A DNA stretch of 64,000 bases from Humulus lupulus (Eukaryota > Streptophyta > Magnoliopsida > Rosales > Cannabaceae), in contig NC_084796.1 in the NCBI RefSeq assembly GCF_963169125.1, forward strand, positions 214,275,948-214,339,947, given 5' to 3'. Of the stretch, positions 1-12,647 are shown piece after piece (the stretch's first letter is position 1; every line of letters begins with the position of its first letter). Under the pieces are notes generated by a model, which did not search any database, had not been told where the DNA came from, and saw nothing but the letters and a program-made list of their open reading frames with translations. The translations under genes and the position numbers were made by a program.

Positions 1-2
1 AG

Positions 3-1064
3 AAGGAAGAGGGAGGAGGACAACCTTCCTTGCAGGGCCATATCCTCAACACCTTATCCGATAGGCTCTATGACCTCTACACCGAGACCAAATCGGCCAA
101 GGAGATTTGGGATGCACTTGAGAAAAAGTTTAAGGCGGAAGAGGAAGGTACCAAAAAGTTTTTGATATCTCAATACTTTGATTTCAAATTTTTTGGTGAT
201 AAACCTATTCTTCCTCAAATACATGAATTGCAAATTATTGTTAATAAATTGAAAGTGTTAAAGATAGAGCTTCTCGAGGCCTTTCAAGTTGGTGCTATTG
301 TGGCTAAATTACCACCAACTTGGAAGAGCTATAGGAAAAGAATCCTTCATAAAAATGAGGATTATTCTTTGGAGGAGATCCAAAAGCATATTCGAATCGA
401 AGAGGAATCGATATGTAGAGATAAACTTGTGGAGGGGTCTAATGGAGAGACTTCCAAAGCAAATGCGGTGTCACAACCAAAACATCCCAAAAACAAAGGG
501 AAAAAGGGTAATGAGAAACCTTTGGGTCCAAAAACCAACCCAAACAAGTTTAAGGGCGAGAAAGGTCCTTGCTTCGTGTGTGGGAAAAAGGGTCACTATG
601 CTAGAGAGTGTAGGCATAGAAAAGACCAACAAGGACCTAAGGTGAACGCAACTCAAGAGGAAAACATAGTTGCTACCCTTAGTGAGGTGAATGCGGTCCA
701 AGGCAAGGTGAAAGGGTGGTGGTATGATACATGTGCCACCATCCATGTCACCTATGACAAATCATTGTTCAAGACCTTTGAAGAGTCAAAGGGCGACCAT
801 GAGATACAAATGGGCAATGAGGGAAAATCCAAGGTGCTTGGCAAAGGTACCATTGAAGTCTTTTTCACCTCCGGCAAGAAAGTTACATTAGTGAATGTAC
901 TTTATGTTCCCGAAATGAGTAGAAACTTGGTAAGTAGTGATTTTCTTGGCAAGCCCGGCATTAAAGCCGTTTTTGAGTCCGGTAAACTTATACTTACCAA
1001 ATCAAATGTATTTTGGGAAAGGGGTACTCTTGTGAGGGTATGGTTAAGTTGTGCACCAATGATG
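3..1064 (+). pseudogene. copia gag and protease region (partial, frameshifted)
   Basis: The frame is open from the left window edge, so the true start is outside. It encodes a UBN2-type Gag. Near residue 195 is a zinc knuckle of the form CX2CX4HX4C (CFVCGKKGHYAREC, about 570-611), which binds the element's RNA during particle assembly. The protease region follows, with DTCA in place of the usual DTGA/DSGA; the third motif residue is Cys, so the catalytic motif is unusual or damaged. The frame is lost near 1060, before the pre-integrase domain, where the intact polyprotein should continue. Confidence 0.85.
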
Positions 1065-1129
1065 TAACTTTCAATGTTATCAATAAAAATGCTAATTCCG
1101 CCTATATTTTTTAGTATGATTCATTATTT

Positions 1130-1395
1130 TTGTGGCATCTTAGACTATCGCATATAGGTTTTTCTACCATGAAAAGAGTAGTAAAATGTGGTATGATTGC
1201 ATGCAATATTAAAAACTATGGTAAATGTGAAACATGTGTTAAGGCGAAAATGATTAAGAAACCATTTCCTAGTGTAGAAAGATCATCTAATTTACTAGAT
1301 TTAATCCATAGTGATCTTTGTGAATTAAATGGTGTTTTAACTAGAGGTGGTAAAAGGTATTTTCTTACTTTTATAGACGATTTTAGTAGATATAT
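1130..1395 (+). pseudogene. copia pre-integrase and first part of integrase
   Basis: The translation opens with WHLRLSHIG, the His-containing half of the zinc-binding pre-integrase domain, followed by CETCVKAK, the Cys half. The integrase core then begins (DLIHSDLCE, first catalytic Asp; FIDDFSRY, second Asp region). The sequence stops making sense exactly at 1395, where a foreign LTR starts. The frame resumes at 1992 with the next expected integrase residues. Confidence 0.88.
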
Positions 1396-1986
1396 TGTTG
1401 ACCCACGATTTGGCCAACTGACACGGAGTCGAAACGTGATTGATATGAACGAATGTATAGAAAAGAACGTAATGACAAAAGTGAAGAAAACACAGCAATT
1501 TATAGTGGTTCGGCCCCAAGATCTGGTAATGACCTACGTCCACTTAGACTGATATTGATATAAGAATCAGAAGGGTGATCAAAGAACCTGGGTTCAATGA
1601 GTTTCACTAACCTCTGAAGAACAATACAAGTTTACTTGGAAAATTACTATAGTTTTGAATGATTAAAAAGCGAAAAAAGGTCCATTCCTTTGAGCTATCT
1701 CTTGCTATTTATAGGCTCAAGGAGGGTTACAAGAGATTGTTACAGATATTCTTCCCTGAATAATCGGATATCCAGAAGATTGTATGAGATAAATTCGGGA
1801 TTCATAAAGATCTTCCCATAAAAGTTGCCTTGTACACGGAACCATCGACCAGACCGGTCGCGGGTAAGAGGGCTTACCCTGCCTCTACTGTGTCTTCTGG
1901 TCGATGCTCTAGCAGACGCTTCCAGGTGTCAGCCACGTGTCCAGAGATTATTTGCCACGTCACCAATGCTAATTTATTGGATAACA
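1396..1986 (-). mobile_element. solo LTR of a Tat-like gypsy element inside copia integrase
   Basis: This 591-bp block begins TGTTGACCC and ends GGATAACA on the + strand, giving TGTT/AACA inverted ends. It splits the integrase frame cleanly. Flanking 5-mers tatat (1391-1395) and taaac (1987-1991) look like a decayed target duplication, each one change from a common 5-mer that would keep the integrase codons in frame. Orientation is minus: the reverse complement carries a TATA box CTATAAATAG (+ 1705-1714). The ends resemble those of the LTRs at 16193-17101 and 58947-59860, so these are probably one family. No internal domain remains. Confidence 0.85.
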
Positions 1987-1991
1987 TAAAC

Positions 1992-2430
1992 CTATGTGTT
2001 TCTTTTAAAGCATAAAGATGAGACTTTTGATGCTTTTAAATTGTATAAATTAGAAGTTGAAAATCAACTAAATAAAAAGATTAAGGTGCTAAGAAGTGAT
2101 AGAGGAGGAGAGTACTTCTCTAATGAATTCAATACATTTTGTGAAGAAAATGGTATAATTCATGAGTGCACTGCACCTTATACACCATAACACAATGGTG
2201 TTGCCGAAAAGAAAAATAGGACTTATCTATAGATGATAAATTCTATGTTGGTGTTTTCTAAGTTGAACTTCAACTTATGGGGTGAAGCGCTTTTAACCGC
2301 TTGTCACATTCTTAATCGAATACCGATGAAGAAAAATGAGATATCTCCATTTGAGTTATGGAAAGGAAGAAAACCCAACATAGGGTACTTCAAAGTGTGG
2401 GGGTGTCTTGCATATTGCAAGAAAAACTGA
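1992..2430 (+). pseudogene. copia integrase, second part
   Basis: Translation resumes with FLLKHKDE, then [10 protein letters not shown] (the D/E part of the DDE core) and the conserved C-terminal HNGVAE. A TAA codon at about 2188 lies just before HNGVAE, a TAG follows near 2230, and a frame change occurs around 2410-2430. This half of integrase is therefore also non-functional, independently of the upstream LTR insertion. Confidence 0.85.
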
Positions 2431-4422
2431 ACCTAATAGAACAAAGTTAGGTTCAAGAGCCATAAAGTGTGCTTTTGTTGGTTATGCCAACAATAGTAAA
2501 GCTTATAGGCTATTAGACTTAGAGTCTAATATTGTGATTGAATCTAGAGAAGTTGAATTCTTTGAGAACATGTTATGTGACAACAATTCTCAAGCTTCAA
2601 CATCTCTAAAGGAGAATATGTTATATGAGAACAATTCTCAAGCTTCTACATCCAAAGTTGATTCTCAAGAGGAGAATTCTCAAAAGGATATAAAGCAACC
2701 CTTTGAACCTAGAAGAAGTCAAAGGCTTAAAAATCATAAAAGTCTAGTAGTGGATGAGATAGATTCTCAACGAATTTCATTCTACATGGTAGAAGGAAAT
2801 AGAGAGGAAGTCATTAGGAAAATTCCTATTGTACTTCTCATTGAGGATGATCCTAAGACTTATAGAGAAGCTATGCAATCGAGAGATAGTGCATTTTGCA
2901 AAGAAGTCATCAATGAGGAGATGGATTCCATTCTTTCCAATAACACTTGGGAATTGGTAGACCTCCCACCAGGGTCTAAGCCAATTGGGTGTAAGTGGAT
3001 ATTTAGGAGAAAATACCACACTGACGGCACTATCCAAACCTTTAAAGCTAGATTAGTAGCTAAAGGGTTTAGGCAAAAAGAGGGTATCGATTATTTCGAT
3101 ACCTATGTGCCTGTTGCAAGAACAACTTCTATAAGAATTTTGTTCGCTCTAGCTTCTATACACAACTTGTATGTTCATCAAATGGATGTCAAAACGACAT
3201 TCCTTAATGGTGACCTCAATGAGGAGGTCTATATGGAACAACCTGAAGGGTTTGTCCTACCAAAATATGAACATAAAGTGGGTTTGTCCTACCAAAATAT
3301 GAACATAAAGTGTGTAGACTTGTAAAATCCTTATATGGATTGAAACAAGCTCCTAAGCAATGGCATGAGAAATTTGATCGAGCCATCATGTTTAATGGGT
3401 TTAGACATAACAATGGAGACAAGTGTTTGTATTCCAAAACTTGTAAGGGATATGTGATCATTGTTTGCTTATATGTGGATGACATGCTTATTCTAAGCAA
3501 TAGCATGAAAGGGATAGATGAAACGAAGAGGTTTCTATCATCAACCTTCAAGATGAAAGATCTTGGAGAAGTTGATACCATACTCGGTATCAAAGTAAAG
3601 AAACATAGTGGGGGTTTTGCGTTAGAGCAAGCCCACTATGTTGAGAAAGTATTGAACAAATTTAACCATCTCAAGGTTAAAGATGCCAATACTCCATTCG
3701 ATCATAGTGTAAAACTAGAGAAGAATGAAGGAAGAGCGGTGGCTCAATTGGAGTACGCTAGTGCTATAGGGAGTCTAATGTACGCTGCCCAGTGTACTAG
3801 ACCTGATATAGCATTTGCGGTAAGTAAACTTAGTAGGTTTACAAGTAATCCAAGTGTGGATCACTGGAAGGCAATTGGAAGAGTCCTAGGTTATCTTAAG
3901 AAAACCAAAGGACTAAGCCTTCTCTACTCCAAATTTCCTTCGATTTTAGAAGGATATACAGATGCAAGTTGGATATCCAATCTTGGGGACAACTTGTCCA
4001 CAACTGGTTGGGTATTTACACTTGGTGGAGGTGCAATTTCTTGGGGTTCCAAGAAACAAACCTGTATATCTCATTCCACTATGGAAGCAGAGTTCATAGC
4101 TCTAGCTGCTACCGGCAAAGAGGTCGAATGGTTAAGGGATCTATTGATAGAGGTTCCCCTAATCAAAGATAATGTATCTACTATATCGATACATTGTGAT
4201 AGCCAAGCGACATTGGCTAGAGCATACAGCGGAGTGTATAATGGGAAGTCTAGACACATTAGTCTAAGACATGGATATGTAAGAGAATTGATTCAAAGAG
4301 GAGTCATCTCAATATCCTACGTGAGAACAAGTGAAAATCTGGCGGATCCTTTCACTAAGCCACTAACGAGGGATTTAGTGGCTGCATCATCTCAAGGGAT
4401 GGGACTTAAACTCCCTAAATAG
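2408..4422 (+). pseudogene. copia reverse transcriptase and RNase H, broken by a 32-bp duplication
   Basis: It begins with the integrase C-terminal region (KCAFVGY, YRLLDLES), followed by the copia RT domain: WIFRRKYHTDG, ARLVAKGF, then [16 protein letters not shown] and the catalytic YVDDM (about 3472-3486). RNase H follows ([15 protein letters not shown], a [13 protein letters not shown] segment near 4200). A direct repeat of 32 bp (starts 3248 and 3280) shifts the frame between the RT N- and C-terminal halves, so the protein exists as two overlapping open frames (to 3325 and from 3310). The last frame ends at a TAG at 4420-4422, the expected polyprotein end. Confidence 0.9.
3248..3311 (+). 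repeat. 32-bp tandem duplication inside copia RT
   Basis: The unit starting gggtttgtcctacc occurs at 3248 and again at 3280, directly adjacent. Thirty-two is not a multiple of three, so it shifts the RT frame. It looks like replication slippage after insertion. Confidence 0.9.
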
Positions 4423-5045
4423 ATTCACGATTTATGATAACCTATCTTAACACTAGTTATTCAACTAGTGTTAGGTTCAATAGGTAATAACAAGTCAATC
4501 AAGTGAATATTAGTTGTACTCAAAATAAGTCTCATCTGAGATATTGAGTACTTGTGTGTTACCAAGTGGAGGGTTAAAACTGAAAGGTTTTTTAATAGAA
4601 TTTAGTCTTGTAAAGACAAGTATTTTTGGTAACAAAATACTGTAAGAATTCTACCTATATGGACCTAGGGGTGGTGCCGCCTCTCATGAGAATTGGGAGT
4701 ATTCTCAAGAACATCCATGAATGGAAAGTGCACATGACCATTAACGGTACAAATCGAGACATAGAGGTCTCAAGTGAACATCGCAAAGGTGTGTGTGTTA
4801 TCACCGATTTGTCATCATGAAAAGATGGTTCAATGCCTAGTGCAACCTAATTTTCGACAAATTTTGTGATAATTACACTATAGTAAAGTTCAAGTTGAAG
4901 AACACTTTACTTTATGCACTAATGCAATGACTCCTATAAGAAAGAGTTTTTATTTAATCAAGTGGGGGATACGTTAGATTTCAAAATATAATGATTGATT
5001 AAATATAAGTGTTACAATAGACAACTATTTAATTTTGCGGGAGAA
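4423..5045 (+). other. copia 3' untranslated region and polypurine tract
   Basis: This non-coding stretch lies between the polyprotein stop and the 3' LTR. It ends in gggagaa (5039-5045) immediately before TGTTATATT, the position where the plus-strand primer tract must lie. A second purine run, agtggggga near 4960, is further from the LTR and is less likely to be the primer. Confidence 0.7.
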
Positions 5046-6175
5046 TGTTATATTATTTTATAATATAATGTAAAATTATATTATATTATAATATAATGTT
5101 TTAGATTAAATAAATGTGACAAAGTGTGTCATATATTGTAACATATAATAGAGAGTTACAATATTTAGATATATGAGATATATCCAAATAATGTAACATA
5201 TTTGGTGTTACAAATTTGTAACTTCCAAATATTACCCTTTATTGTGTAAAATTTTTGTTACACAATATTGAGATGAATTTCATAAAGCCATATGTGATAT
5301 GGTTGTTAGAGATATGATTTTAACCTCAATAATGTGTTTTGGGAGTTACAAAATCATTTGGGAGGGTTTGGAACTGTTTGGAAAAATAGCACAATTTTTT
5401 GTGCTGAAATTGGTCAGTAGCCGCGGCCTGTGGGACAGAGACCAGTGGTCGTGGCCACCATTGTCTCTGGCCGCGGCCACAGGCCAAAAAACTTACCAGT
5501 TTTCAGTTTTTTCAATATTTGTTGAACGGCTCAAAAAACCAAAATAACTCTCAAATCTCTTTTTTAATTCCATATTAATCCAATTAAATATTGGTAACAG
5601 CCATGGGGGTTGGTGGAATTTGAAATTCAAAGGGTGTCTCTAAACTCTATAAATAGGAGCCTATAGCTCACTTGTAAGACACAACTTTTTTATCCACTAG
5701 AGCACTTGGCTAGAAACACCTTGAGACTTGATAATTCCAGAAAGCTTTTCCAATATCTGAGAGAGAAGCCTTAGTGCTTGAGTTAGGGGGAAATAAGCTT
5801 TTGGACAAAGGTTTTAAACCTTGTTCAAGTTGGTGATCCCCAATCCTCTTCACTTAGGTTGTGTAAGTGAGAGTTTGATTGTGTTTCTGTTCTTCCTTTT
5901 ATTCTATTGTTTTTCTTCTTATTCTCTTGTTCTATTTACTTGTATATATATTTTTTAAGAGTTGTAATCTTTTCATTTGGTCTAAACACTTTATTTTACT
6001 TGTAATCTTTTGCTTAGAGTTGTATTCTCACTATTCTCTCCTTCATCATCATCTTCTTCCTTTCTTTAGTTTATTTGTATTTTCAGTTATAGAGTTGTAA
6101 CCTTATTTAATCAATCTATATTTACTTGTACTATTATAATCATTTCCATTGAGGCAAAACAATATTTTCCTAACA
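5046..6175 (+). repeat. 3' LTR of the plus-strand copia element
   Basis: This 1130-bp LTR starts TGTTA and ends TAACA, a perfect 5-bp terminal inverted repeat. It contains a TATA box (CTATAAATAGG, about 5646-5656). A GC-rich imperfect palindrome built on GCCGCGGCC lies at about 5420-5490, in an otherwise AT-rich LTR. The sequence after 6175 is cgcag; the matching target duplication would lie upstream of the window. Confidence 0.85.
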
Positions 6176-6251
6176 CGCAGGGGCGCGGCCTGGGCAGTAG
6201 ACAGGCATGCGCATGGGTGCGACTGGGATGCGGCCCGGACAGCAGGCAAGC

Positions 6252-8314
6252 TGTAATGACCCAACTATTCTAGACCTTGGACCATTAATAACTATTATAC
6301 TAATCTTAAGAAAACGTACATGTGAAAACACCATAACTTTATTTAAAACTATAAAGTAAAGGTTTAAATACATAAAAATCTCACTTAGGATATGGGATCC
6401 CATTGTTTTGAAAATAAAACAAAACATAACTTAAACAATTTAGTTACAAAATTAAGTGCGGAGAAATAATACATAGAAATCATAACTAAAAGACTTAAAA
6501 ACTTCATCCTCAAATCGAACGTGCAATCCACCGATTCCATTCTGCCTCAATACACATCCCCAAACTGCCCAGAGTCTTCCTGCCGCCATAACTATTTTCC
6601 TGCACATATAAAACATAAAAGAGGGAGCCTAATGCCCAGCAAGGAAAATCTACTATAAGCATGGAACATATACATACACATAAACTATAAACTGTAAACT
6701 ATAATCATATAACTATATAACTACAACAGTTATTACAATGGCCATCATACTTCTTGGGACTTGCTAGCTAATCAATCATATGCCCATAAATTTACGGGGC
6801 TAGTTATCTAAACATGTCACATAAATTCATGGGGCTCGTTATCTAAATAATCATATGCCCAAGGAAATCTACTACTGAGACTTGTTATCTAAACAAGTTA
6901 TTTATTTGTTATCTAAACAAATTATGTGATTGTTATCTAAACAATCCAACAACTAAAAACATATCATACTTACAACATAAACATATATCAACAACATAAA
7001 ATCATACAAATCTACCCTATTTTCCTTACAAAAAATACCGGAATATGAGAACAAGATTGGGACTTTGGAACACTCCTAAAAACCATAATAGAGAGGTGAG
7101 TATACTAAAAAAAAGAGATGGAAAGAATAAACTACACCATCGAAACGATACTTACCAACGAAAACCTTAAGTTTGAAGAACTTAGATGCCTAACCAAGAA
7201 TAAAGAATACGAGTTAGGATTTGAGTATAAAAACTATAAGAATCAATACAGAAAGGAACTAGAATTAGGAATACCTTGAATGCTTCTATGACCGAACTAT
7301 ACCTCGAAACCGAAATACACTCTAACCTTACTTTCCAAGTGTTTATTAAGCTTATAACTCCAACCCAAGTGTTTATCACTCTATAGTCTCACTAGCACCT
7401 GAAAGGCTCTAACAATGCTTGAAGAATGAATGAAAATGCTTGGTGATAGGTCCTATTTATAGAGTTTTAGGAATAAAAATCTTCTTTTTGGCTTTGAATA
7501 AAAATAATGAATTTAATTGAAAATATTTTAATATTCTTCAGCCAAAGGCTTAGGACTTGGTTAAATTGTTCAAAGAGAGGTTTAAGGAGTTAAAGCTTGA
7601 TTTTTAAAACAAAAATAATAAAAACAAATAGAATCATAACTTCTAACTCCCTAAATCTCGTAACTCTAAACTCACCTGCAGTAAAATCAACATAACCGGA
7701 GCTGTAGGACTCCGATTTAGACTCTCTTTATACCGTTAGAAAGCTAATTCAATTATCTACAACTTTCTAGAAATACTATTGTTTGAAATTCATAACATAA
7801 CTGGATCAAAAATATGTTGGAATTACAGTACCCTAAAGTTACGAAAAATTTATTTACAACCTAATCCACAAATAAATAAAATTGTGATAAATGTTATGCT
7901 CCTAACAAATTCTGGTGAAGACAAGTCTTATATTTCCCTTATTTTATCATTAAAATAATAATTCATTAATAATCATGCATATGACAAATGTCATAATCAT
8001 ATTGGCTCTATCTAAACCTTAGAAATAACCATGCTCATGACAAGTGTCATATTCTTATTGGCTCTATCTAAACATTAGGTTATAATAATTGTCATATTAA
8101 TAACCAACAATATTAATCAAACCTTAGGTTATAATTAATATTCTTAAACTATATGTTAAACTTATAAAATCTACCAGTGTTACTACGAGTGTCCAACTAA
8201 GTCTCGGCTTGAACCAAAATCCACAGTCATAAACATACTACAACTACTACTAGCTATTACTACTACTACTACTACTACTATCTAACTAGCTAAGTAAAGT
8301 TCTTGGACTCTACA
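6252..8314 (-). mobile_element. gypsy solo LTR, TSD CAAGC
   Basis: This 2063-bp block starts TGTAATGACCC and ends CTCTACA. It is flanked by identical 5-mers caagc (6247-6251 and 8315-8319). Removing it rejoins a GC-rich repeat (GCATGCGCATGGG, present on both sides). On the minus strand it carries a TATA box CTCTATAAATAGG (+ about 7450-7463) and ends GGGTCATTACA, like chromovirus LTRs. There is no internal sequence, so it is a product of LTR-LTR recombination. It includes a short (TAC)n microsatellite near 8250-8281. The ORFs inside it are chance. Confidence 0.92.
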
Positions 8315-8632
8315 CAAGCATGCGCATGGGCGCGACTGGGGTGCACAGGGGCGCGACCTAGGCAGCAGCTCGGGGTCGGGGTCACAACAGAATCTTAAAC
8401 CCTAAATTTTTATAGAAAAAATTACAAAAATCCTATGCCCCAAATTGGCTTACATATTTCATCTAGAAATTTAAGAACAATTCCTAAACTCAAAAGCACC
8501 ATAATAAACAACCCTTAAGAATCTATCATCATGAAAAATAAACATCCATCAATTCAACACATATATCACATATAATAAAAATGCATATGATCCCACACAT
8601 CAATTAATAATATGTATAGATTAATAACCCGA

Positions 8633-8643
8633 CTCTGATACCA
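8633..8643 (-). other. primer-binding site (initiator Met tRNA type)
   Basis: CTCTGATACCA on the + strand reads TGGTATCAGAG on the minus strand, the standard PBS of many plant LTR elements. It lies 2 bp from the LTR end at 8646, which fixes both the LTR boundary and the element's orientation. Confidence 0.9.
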
Positions 8644-8645
8644 AT

Positions 8646-10943
8646 TGTTGGAAAACTAATCAGAGCACACAACAAAAAACTTCGCGTGGTGGGCCTTTTG
8701 TTGTTTTATTTTTATGAAACAACACAACATACAAAAAATTTCAATAATCATATAAACAATTTATATGACCAAGAAAAAAAATCCAGAAACATTATCATAC
8801 AATACTATTAATCATGCAACAAATATATATATATAAATATACAATATATTTATATATACAACATATAAACACAAAATATTAAGAACATTAACTTTTACAT
8901 TTTGAAGCCTATCAAGTGCCCTTGAGTCTTTTCATATTTTTATCAATCTTCCTATCCAAAACTTTGAGTACTCAAACTACTATCTTCCGGAGTGTTCTCC
9001 ACACCTCAAGATGTGTGTAGGCACATAAAGAACATGAGTTTGTATTTTAGGAAGTATTTCTCAACACATGAGAACTTGGATTATGGTCTGAGAATGGTTG
9101 GAATAAAGAAGAAGGAAGAGAGTTTTTGTCTGACAAAAGCTTTGAGAACTATTATGAATTTTCTCTCTATTGTTGTGTGTTTCTTTTGTGTGTCTCTTGT
9201 TTGTCTCTTGTGTGTCTCTTGTGTATTTCTTCTTCTTCTATATTATATATATAGAGATTTATGTTACCTTATTATTCCTAATAATAAGAGTAATATAAAA
9301 TATTATAATAATGATGACATGATTAGATTTTAAGTAAAAGTCTAACTTACCATATTTGAAAAATCATTTTCAAATTATTAAATAATTAAATAAATAAAAT
9401 AAAAACTACACAAATACAATATATGTATAGTGGTACACGCATGGCACAGTCCTTGTACTATGTCAGGCGTGTACTGCTATTCCTTTTTCAAGGATTTTGT
9501 ATTTTTCTTTTATTTAATTATTCAACTAAATTAATCTCTCACAAAATAAGGTGTTAATTTTTTTAAGGAAAACAAGACAGCCATATTTCAAAATTTAAAT
9601 TCTAAATTCAAAATGATGATCATCATTATCATCATCTTTTAAAATTCAATAAATCAAAATTATTTTTGACTTACCAATTTTATTTTCTCACACTCAAATA
9701 AAATAATTAATTTCAAAAATTAATTAATTAGTTTTTATATATATGAAATATGAAATTTTATATATTTAAATTAATAAATATATTTTCAAAATTAATAATT
9801 AATTCTAAATTAATTATTCAACATCAATTATTATATAATTGCATACTTGACCCGAATAACAAAATTCTTCTCAAATTCCCAAATTACAGTTATACCCTTG
9901 TATCAACTCTTACCTTGATATGGTGTTGATAGAGCCACCAAGTTGACCAATGAACCTATAATATCAAGCTCCAATAAATATTATATTATTAATTAAAGCT
10001 TTTTGATTAATTAATCATATTTATTAATCTCATGATTACTCCATTAAAAATATGAGATTGAACTCTTGATAATTATAGACATATAATTACTGAGTAATTT
10101 ATTAAGAATAGAGTGTCCATTGATATAATCATTACACACAACATTAATCCTCTATTAATGGTTCATAATTAAAAGAAAATAAAATTACCGTTTTACCATT
10201 TTAGCTATATCTTGTTCCTAGAGTACCATTGACTTTACTAGTGAAGGTTGTGTCACAACAAGTTTGCAATGTGAGCGCTTATAACCTTTTCAGTTCCAAA
10301 AGTCAACCCAATAGGGAACCATTATTCAATCTATAAAGAAGGTATAGATTCCATATTTGTTAAACTACGTCCCCAACCATATACATCATCGAGTCCCCAA
10401 AATAATTGTTCTTAGCCTGATCATTCTGACAAACCTTAACACATGAATCAAAGGATCAGATGACATATATAGGAGTTCACAGAAACCCCACGATTAAGAT
10501 CATCGTGTATATGATCATCGTTTGATGGGTTTGATTAATACTATGAAACAGTGTTTAAACAAGTATTAACAAATCACATCTGGTTCAGTTCTACATATTC
10601 TCAGCATGCAAAGTGCCTCCACTAAAGTGTCATACTACATTAGTAACCCTAATCAAGGTCACATGTATTCATAATACTAGCGGATCGTACTTACAGTAAT
10701 TAATCTAAAGATTCTATAACTTTATTTTACTGCGAACTATTTAAGTTTATTGTCTTAATCTCGATCCTCCCATACCAATATGAGATTAAGACCACATAGA
10801 TAAACTTTCGAATTTTCTGATATTCACTTAATATTATCATATAATATCATACATAGTCTATATATATAATAATTCAATTCAATTATTTATTTCATTTAAA
10901 ATATTTGTCAACTACAATTACTTTAAGGGCACTATTCCCAACA
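8646..10943 (-). repeat. 5' LTR of the outermost element
   Basis: This 2298-bp, very AT-rich block has TGTTGG/CCCAACA termini. In its own sense it starts at 10943. A possible TATA element (TCTATATATATAATATAG in its sense, + about 9236-9256) would start transcription about 1.7 kb in. The partner LTR is outside the window, so age and target duplication cannot be assessed; the 5 bp right of it are gtcta. The short ORFs in this LTR are not credible genes. Confidence 0.8.
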
Positions 10944-12560
10944 GTCTAGGCTTTGAATTATAACCAGGTGGTGGTGGGAAGGGTGGTACGGTGTGAATGG
11001 CTGGTCCACCCTGTGTTGCTCATTGACTTTTTATTTTCTATGCTTTGTTTTTTATTTACTTTGAATTTGTCTGTGTTACTATTAATTAATCATGGTGTTG
11101 TTCACTCTTCATCGGTCCATAGGTCCTTTTCGAGGATCCTTGGTACTTTTGGTGAAGTTTATTTTATTTTCGGTGTTTGGACGAATGGTGGTGTGTCCTT
11201 TTGGGTGGTTGATGTTCCATCAAGGTGCTCAATTTGCGTTTGCAAGGATCTTACTCTTGCTTCCCTTTGCCTTTAGATCTGGGGTTCCCCGATCTCTATC
11301 TTTATTGGCCCTGTGTCTCGTGAATTTTTGTTCTATTGTGTTGAATTTCATGAGCATAGTTGGTCGTTGCTATGTAGCCTTTATTTCTTGTTTAAATAAT
11401 GAGTTTGTTTTTTCCCAATTTTTATTGGAAGACTTTTGGTTGATTTCCATTAGTGGATTAAATCTGTCATATGCTCATTTGGTTTGGAAACCTAGTTTAC
11501 CCCACACTCTTTTGATGCTCAATAGCTGGGGCCTTATTGGACCTTTAGTTGGGGTAGCTATTAAGGTTTTCTCTATTTTTATTGTAAACGCATTGGTAAG
11601 CCTATTATCGTTGAACATGCTCTATGAGCAATATCTTCAAGTAATGGATTGTGTCCGATTTACCAATTAATGGAAATTTCCTTACCTTTCAGAAAAAAGA
11701 AGCTAATGTCCTCATTTTAAATTTTCTAGAGAAATGACTCTCTTACATTGTTGATTACCTAAATTGTCATTTTCTATCATTTTATTTATTTATTTAGGAG
11801 TGAGTGACTTTATTATTTTTTATTTTAAAGTTATATTGATTTTTTAAGTTTTTTATGGGTTGTTGGTATATTATTTTCCAAGTAGTGTATATGTTGTGTT
11901 ATAGTATGGTATATCATTTTTTATGATATTTAGTTTATATCTTATTATACATAAGGGTAGTATATAATTATGTATCATGGTATATATATTTCAATAGTAG
12001 TATATAATTTTGTTAGCATAGTATATACATTTTTTACTAATAATTTTGTAAGTTTTGTTGGCATATTATTTTTCAACCCGGTACATGTATTTTGTGATAT
12101 AGTATATCATTTAACAACTTATAAAAAATTAAAAAAATTAAAAAAACCTTAAAATAAAAACTAACTAAATAAAACTAATATACATATACTATAATATTAA
12201 AATATTTAGAATAAAATAATAATTTACTAAATAATATATTTGATAATATGTAATATTAAAATGAGCATTATATTTGCACCCTAAAATTTGACAAGACATC
12301 CCATTTTTATTAAAAATTAATATATAATATATATTTTTTAATTTGTGCTCACATTTTTCTAATGTTATTTTCTTTGTCCAATTCTAAAAAATACATATAA
12401 ATAATATAATTTTTTAAATATTTAAATATACAAACTTATTAAAGTTTTTTTTCTAAAAAGTTATGCATTATTGTTTAAAAAATTATGAAAATAAAATAAA
12501 AAAAATTATTGAGAAAAAGTGTTAAAATTAATTTTTTTTTTAATTAACGGAGCTTCTATA
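10944..12560. other. intergenic, unclassified; no supported gene
   Basis: 10953-11670 holds two overlapping open frames of 107 and 192 codons rich in Phe, Leu and Ser, coming from T-rich DNA. I recognise no domain, and neither frame has a convincing start or context. They may be a decayed repeat. 11700-12560 is AT-rich spacer with repeated tagtatat-like words and poly-A/T runs. Confidence 0.5.
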
Positions 12561-12570
12561 TATATTTTCG

Positions 12571-12582
12571 GTTATAAATATA
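12571..12582 (+). promoter_or_regulatory. probable TATA box of the ankyrin gene
   Basis: A TATAAATAT-like sequence lies about 70 bp upstream of the ATG at 12648, leaving room for a short leader (about 12605-12647) containing cagagagaggg. Transcription start is inferred. Confidence 0.45.
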
Positions 12583-12647
12583 ATAAAGTTGGGATATTTC
12601 AAGCCCCCAAAACCGAAAACCCCTAGAGCAGAGAGAGGGTTGAAAAT

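Larger units (their letters stand above)
1..6175 (+). mobile_element. Ty1/copia retrotransposon, plus strand, 5' part outside window
   Basis: The domain order is gag, zinc knuckle, protease, pre-integrase, integrase, reverse transcriptase (YVDD), RNase H, then a purine tract and a 3' LTR. Integrase before reverse transcriptase is the Ty1/copia order. The Gag and RT sequences resemble the Tork group, but the lineage is inferred. The copy is dead: it has a solo LTR in integrase, stop codons, frameshifts and a 32-bp duplication in RT. The 5' LTR and gag start lie left of the window. It is inserted in the GC-rich leader of the minus-strand element that resumes at 6176. Confidence 0.93.
6176..10943 (-). 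mobile_element. outermost minus-strand LTR retrotransposon (probably copia), 5' end
   Basis: Read on the minus strand: a 5' LTR (8646-10943), a 2-bp spacer, a primer-binding site matching initiator-Met tRNA, and an untranslated leader with a GC-rich repeated segment. The leader is split: 8315-8645 joins 6176-6251 once the solo LTR is removed. The rest lies left of the plus-strand copia, outside the window. The LTR start, TGTTGGGAATAGTGCCC in its own sense, is like that of large plant copia elements; assignment to copia rather than gypsy is inferred. Confidence 0.75.

Noticed and set aside
10953..11670. Overlapping open frames of 107 and 192 codons, Leu/Phe-rich
   Set aside because: They come from T-rich DNA, have no domain or recognisable membrane-protein pattern beyond composition, and no splice or promoter context.
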